Assembly (NCBI GenBank): GCA_029962745.1
Contig: CM057161.1
Location: forward strand, 5,730,887-5,794,886
Length of the DNA: 64,000 nucleotides
Reading direction: 5' to 3'
Source of the DNA: Echinometra lucunter
Taxonomy: Eukaryota > Echinodermata > Echinoidea > Camarodonta > Echinometridae
In this document: in pieces, positions 59,641 to 64,000 of the stretch
How positions within the stretch are numbered: position 1 is the stretch's first letter
How the letters are laid out: each line of letters starts with the position of its first letter
Notes under the pieces: model-generated
Database searches by the model: none
Told to the model about the DNA's origin: nothing
What the model saw: the letters and a program-made list of their open reading frames with translations, nothing else
Position numbers and translations under genes: made by a program

Positions 59641-60045
59641 GTATCAAAGAGGAAAGGAGGTGCTGAAGGGAAGACACCCAATATATTCAGAGAAAAAATG
59701 ACGTTATCAATCGAGCTTTCCAAATAGCAACCCACATGGTCACTTCCAATTCGTTATATAACTTTGTGGTACTGATCCTTAAATCACCTATTCTCTTTGA
59801 GCAAGTGCTACAAAATTTGTGAACAAAGGGGGGGGGGGGGGGAGAGGAGGGGGGGATGGAGAATCAAAGAGGAAAGGAGGTGCTGAAGGGAAGACACCTA
59901 ATATATTCAGAGAAAAAATGACGTGATTAATCAAGCTTTCTAAATAGCAACCCACACGGTCACTTCCAATTCGTTATATAACTTTGTTATACTGATCCTT
60001 AAATCACCTATTCTCTTTGAGCAAGCGTTACCCAATCTGTGACTG
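59641..60045. repeat. Local direct duplication, 220-bp period
   Basis: 59641-59825 and 59861-60045 share ATCAAAGAGGAAAGGAGGTG, AACCCACA.GGTCACTTCCAA and TATTCTCTTTGAGCAAG with about one difference per 15-20 bases. A G-rich purine tract precedes each copy, pointing to the tract as the recombination junction. Confidence 0.8.
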
Positions 60046-60334
60046 AAATAATGGAAGTATAACTCATAACATTCACATACTCCGGGCGATGGGTCACTTT
60101 CAACTTCAACCTGATCCCTAATGCTTCTGTAAAACCCTGGAAATTAATGTCATTCTTAAACTTATAAAATTAAGGATTGTCCCTAAGAAATAAAACCGTT
60201 CCCTTCTTATTTTGAACGCATAAGGTATAGACGATATAATACTGTACTGAGATACCATCCTTTTAGCCAAAAAAAATAAAAAAAAAATAAAAAATAAATC
60301 ATCGGGCACACACCAAGAATAAAAGTTCAACGTT

Positions 60335-60700
60335 GCACTCTTCGCCAGAATGCAACACTGGGAGCTCCTTCATAGATACAATTTTTGCACCCAAAGAAGC
60401 ATTATCCACCATTAAGGGTGTAGTGAGCTACATTTTGCACTCTTAAGGGTGCAGGGTTGTACCCTTTAGGGAAGGTGCAAATTTGCATCATTCTGAAAGC
60501 AAAAATTTCTGCACCCTTAAAGGTGTATAGTTGCATCTTTAAGGGTGCAGACGGGCATATCCGGGTGCAAACATGTACAAAAGGGTGCATCTTTGCTCCT
60601 TTTTCATGTAGGTTGCAAGATTGCACCTCCAAAAGGTGATGCCAGTGTTGCATTTAGGGTGCAAAATTGGACCTTTCATTCTAAGTGTGCAACCTAATCA
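60335..60700. repeat. GGTGCA-rich foldback/minisatellite
   Basis: GGGTGCA, GGTGCAA and their complements TGCACCC/TTGCACC occur more than ten times, often around CTTTAAGG or CTTAAGGG spacers. GCAACACTGG at 60352-60361 and CCAGTGTTGC at 60642-60651 form an outer inverted pair. Confidence 0.6.
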
Positions 60701-61384
60701 TGTTGATATTACTGTAGCTTGAAAACGTAAACATTCCACCCTTCTTGAAGGTTTGACTGATCTATATTCACCTTATAGAATATGCATGCACTATATATAG
60801 TCGTATATCCAGGGAGATGGGAGTTTATCACTTCGAATCTTTCATCTAATCCTGAAACTTGGAATGACTACCTTAAAATGATATGCATTCCTTGAAGGAG
60901 CTTTCATATCTTTAAAGGTGCTGCAATATTTTCAAGCAAATTGCGTACACTGGCACTCCTTCCGCAAATGATTTTATAAAGCTTGAATGAGCTTTAGCAA
61001 TTTAACAATAAGTATATCATTCCTTTTTTGTTTCTTAAAATTATTGTTATAACTTGCTTGTTACCGAAAAATGTCGTTATTTTATGAATGCTGAAGAAAA
61101 TAAAATGAAATCAAATCAAATCAAAGGTATGATCAATCTGTTTTGATTTAATTCAAACATTGCATGGTTGGTACCTTACCATTAAAGTTCATAGCATTCT
61201 ATTCATGCTTCCTCGAAATACCCAAACACATTATTTCTGGCATGAAAATGTAAAGGTTATTGATTGATCATTCACAATTTGAACTTAAAAGATACTTCAC
61301 GCGCATATCCTGGTTCATATTAACTTATCATTCAATACAATAGTAATCTAGATTACCAAGGGATGCCTCATCAGCGTCAGTGCT

Positions 61385-61572
61385 GTTCTTCCTGAGGGCC
61401 CTGCAAATTATTATTACCCCAGCTATTGCTAGGTCCCCATTTACCCCTGGTCAAGTGGGACAACAGTAGGTAAAACATCTTGCCCAAGGATGTAAGCACC
61501 CAGCGAAGATCGAACCCAGGACCTCTCGTATAAGAGTCAAGAGCCTTCACCAATGGACCACAGTGCTCCCAC
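61385..61572 (-). mobile_element. tRNA-derived SINE
   Basis: The reverse complement starts GGGAGCACTGTGGTCCATTGG (box A region), has GGTCCTGGGTTCGATCTTCG (box B), then CCTTGGGCAAGATGTTTTACC and a body ending near GCAGGGCCCTCAGG. This is a head plus conserved-tail layout typical of tRNA-derived SINEs. The family is distinct from the one at 23530. Confidence 0.7.
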
Positions 61573-61805
61573 TGTACATACATGACACATGCATCATCAG
61601 TCCTACAAACGAGCATAATCAGAGTTAGAAAAGTTGGTAAATGATCATTCCATTTCCTTCATAACTATGATCGTAAATACAGTTCTCCTATGATATCTTA
61701 TATCTTTCAACTGGACAATGACCAGCTACACTGTCGTGAGATGAAACTAGCCTTGGAAACAGGTAAGAAGACTAACGCGTACTTGCATTGTGCTATTAAA
61801 GGAGA

Positions 61806-62383
61806 ATGGAACCCAGGCATCAGTGTGCTTTTAGTTTTCAGTGAATAGAGATGAACAAGACAGATAAACAGTGAAAGTTTGAGCAAAATCGGACAATCCG
61901 TTCAAGAGTTACGAATTTTGAAAGTTTAAGTAAATCCCATTATAGTGATCCTTGAGATGGCAACTTTGCCAGCACCTGTGATGTCATCGTGGCAACTCTC
62001 CATTCATTTTGTCTATGATTTTTCCAAAAAAAAAAAGATTTATATGACATTTCGAGTCAGGAATCAACATAATTCTTCCCAAAATGCTTGCAGAATTGAT
62101 GTAGCCATGTCATACTCAAACAGTAAATCAAAAGAATTTCTATTTTTCTTGAAAATTAAGATAATGTTAAATTCTGTGCATAAAATGAATGGACAGTTGT
62201 CCACGATGACATCACAGATGCTGGCAAAGTTGCCAACTCAAGGATCCCTATAATGCGGATTTGCTTAAAATTTCAAAATTCATAACTCTTGAACAGATTG
62301 TCCGATTTTGCTCAAACTTTCACTGTTTATCTGTCTTGTTCATCTGTATTCACTAAAAGCACACTGATGCCTGGGTTGCATTT
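61806..62383. mobile_element. Large foldback element, about 575 bp, with about 200-bp arms
   Basis: The left arm runs AACCCAGGCATCAGTGTGCT, GTGAAAGTTTGAGCAAAATC, CAACTTTGCCAGCA and GTGATGTCATCGTGG. The right arm is its reverse complement from CCACGATGACATCAC to GCACACTGATGCCTGGGTT. Arm identity is high. The spacer of about 170 bp is AT-rich. Words shared with the foldback at 9353-9801 (TTTGAG, TGATGTCA, GAGTTA(T/C)GA) suggest one family. Confidence 0.8.
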
Positions 62384-64000
62384 TTTAAAAAAGTAACTAA
62401 TGTACTGCATTCACAGTCTGCCTCCGCTAATAATATCGACCAATTTGTGGCCTTGTACATGTCCTTGTACAACTATACAAGGTATCTTGTGAAAGTCTTC
62501 TGGGAGTTATTATTGATTACCCACTTTTGTTTTCATCAGGAAAATGCTAAAAATAATCAAGTACTATACGGTTGGAAGTGTTTATATCTAATTGCCCAAT
62601 CGATATTAATAGGTTTCAAATGAACAAACTGCCTCAAGTCAAATGAGGTGTAAGCTTAAGAGTAAGATCGAAAGAGAACGAATGCTAGAGAGAGAGAGAG
62701 GGCAGTGGTAAAGAAGTTGGGGACATTTTAACTGCCCCCTATATTTCCAACCGACTTTGTTTACTGGAATGAGAATTTCTTTTGATATAAAGTACGTATA
62801 TGAAGAAGTGTTAATTTGATGTTATCATGCCATACAACAGCAATTATTGTTCATTTTCTATTTTCACAGTTATGCACATCAAACTTTGTATTTTACGGTT
62901 GGAAATGAAAACAAATGAAATGAAGTAGAAAGAGTGACGTGACAGAGAGAGAGAGATAGAGACAGTCATAACAGTACTTGATAATCTATTGCTTGTTTCA
63001 GTGAGTATGATACGTTAAAGTGTAATGTCCTTGCATAAATTTCTACCGAAATATACTACCCACTTGAAGTTCTCGCCAAAGTATGACATTTCTGGGTCAT
63101 ACGGATTAAAACAAAAGATGAAAGAATAAATAAAATCATACATCCGGTGATGTTTGATGGGAAGGATTGTCATGAAGACGACGGCAGTGATTGATGGCCG
63201 TTGGAAATTCCTCTCGATTCAAATCTCGTTGATAAGTCATCTTAAATGGGGCAATCCTTCATGCGCGATCAAAGACACTATTATCAGCCTCTGAATGATT
63301 ATGAGCCTCTTTATGATCTGGTGATCAGGGGGTTTTCATCAAGGACAGGATCTTGAAGACGGACGGCGTCGATAATGAACAACGACAGACGATCATGAAG
63401 ATAAACACGCCCAGAGGTCGGCGGGATAGTATGAACTTTCTTAATATGACGTCATCAGGAAGTGCAAACATCCTGGAAAAAAGGGGGATGCGTGCTACCC
63501 CTGAAATCTGACCGCGTTATTAATGATGAGAGGAAAGTGCTGATGGGACCAGCGAAAAAAATACCCTACCTAAGAATGGACAGCAAACGATATAACTTTG
63601 AAAAAATTCAAAACATAGGTTTTGGGGTGGGTTCCTCATTTATTTGAAATTTTATGAAATCGGCCTTCAATCTGCAACAAAGGATAACTATCATAATTGC
63701 TTAAAATGGAATAGAAAATTTTTCATGGCTTAAAGAAAGATAAATTCTTAAGGCAATTTCGGAGCAAAAAATGGGATTTACATCATTCTTTAGTAAAATA
63801 AACTTTGGTAGTATAAACGGCAGATAGTGATGATAACACAGAAAGGGAAGAAAAATAAGGGGGGGGGGGGGAGAGAGAGACTCCTTGCTTCTTTTTCAAG
63901 TTCAGGTTTAATTTTACAAGACGGAAGTTTACGGTTCGGTGTTTTACATGCTTTTATCAAATTTAAGTCCAGACAGAATATTCCCCCAAAATGTATGAAG
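62384..64000. other. Intergenic, no gene seen
   Basis: AT-rich with short GA runs (62685-62701, 62944-62957) and a G run at 63860-63871. No motif-bearing open frame. Confidence 0.4.

Overview
This window is AT-rich eukaryotic nuclear DNA, most likely from a marine deuterostome and plausibly a sea urchin or other echinoderm. That placement is an inference from several things: exons with GT/AG borders, tRNA-derived SINEs, very abundant CT/GA/TA microsatellites and poly-C/poly-G tracts, many foldback and MITE-like elements, and an intronless peptide-type GPCR. No bacterial operon, CRISPR or phage signal was seen. Two assembly gaps of exactly 500 N each (27978-28477 and 53411-53910) are present.

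Region 1 (1-16 kb, + strand) is the most gene-like accessory region. A broken intronless ORF at 481-3060 carries an N-terminal zinc-finger stretch and then a body whose motif order resembles CACTA/EnSpm-type transposases. About 2 kb downstream on the same strand is a multi-exon gene (about 4321-12680, poly-A signal at 12831). It resembles the multicopy SAMD3-like uncharacterised family; its 5' exons carry frame damage and its 3' exons are clean. Introns and flanks hold several foldbacks and dispersed repeats.

Region 2 (16966-39535) is one roughly 11 kb sequence present twice in direct orientation. Copy A is 16966-27977 and copy B is 28478-39535. Copy A ends exactly where the first N gap starts and copy B begins exactly where it ends. 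This is the pattern expected from two unmerged haplotype contigs, so it should be read as a probable false duplication. I see no convincing protein gene in it. It holds microsatellites, a MITE, a 46-bp-arm hairpin, tRNA-like SINE heads, and two sets of degenerate tandem modules.

Region 3 (39.5-64 kb) is mostly intergenic. Its one clear gene is an uninterrupted class A GPCR on the minus strand (47750-48916). The rest is repeats: a 418-bp MITE with TTA flanks, a 370-bp MITE-like element built from repeated CTTTCACA/GGTCGC modules, a local 220-bp duplication, a GGTGCA-rich foldback region, a tRNA-derived SINE and a large 570-bp foldback related in style to one at 9.35-9.80 kb.

The likeliest biologically new item is the same-strand pairing of the CACTA-like transposase fossil with the SAMD3-like gene, which could be two genes of one metazoan mobile element. 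That link is an inference from order and family character, and no element termini were identified.
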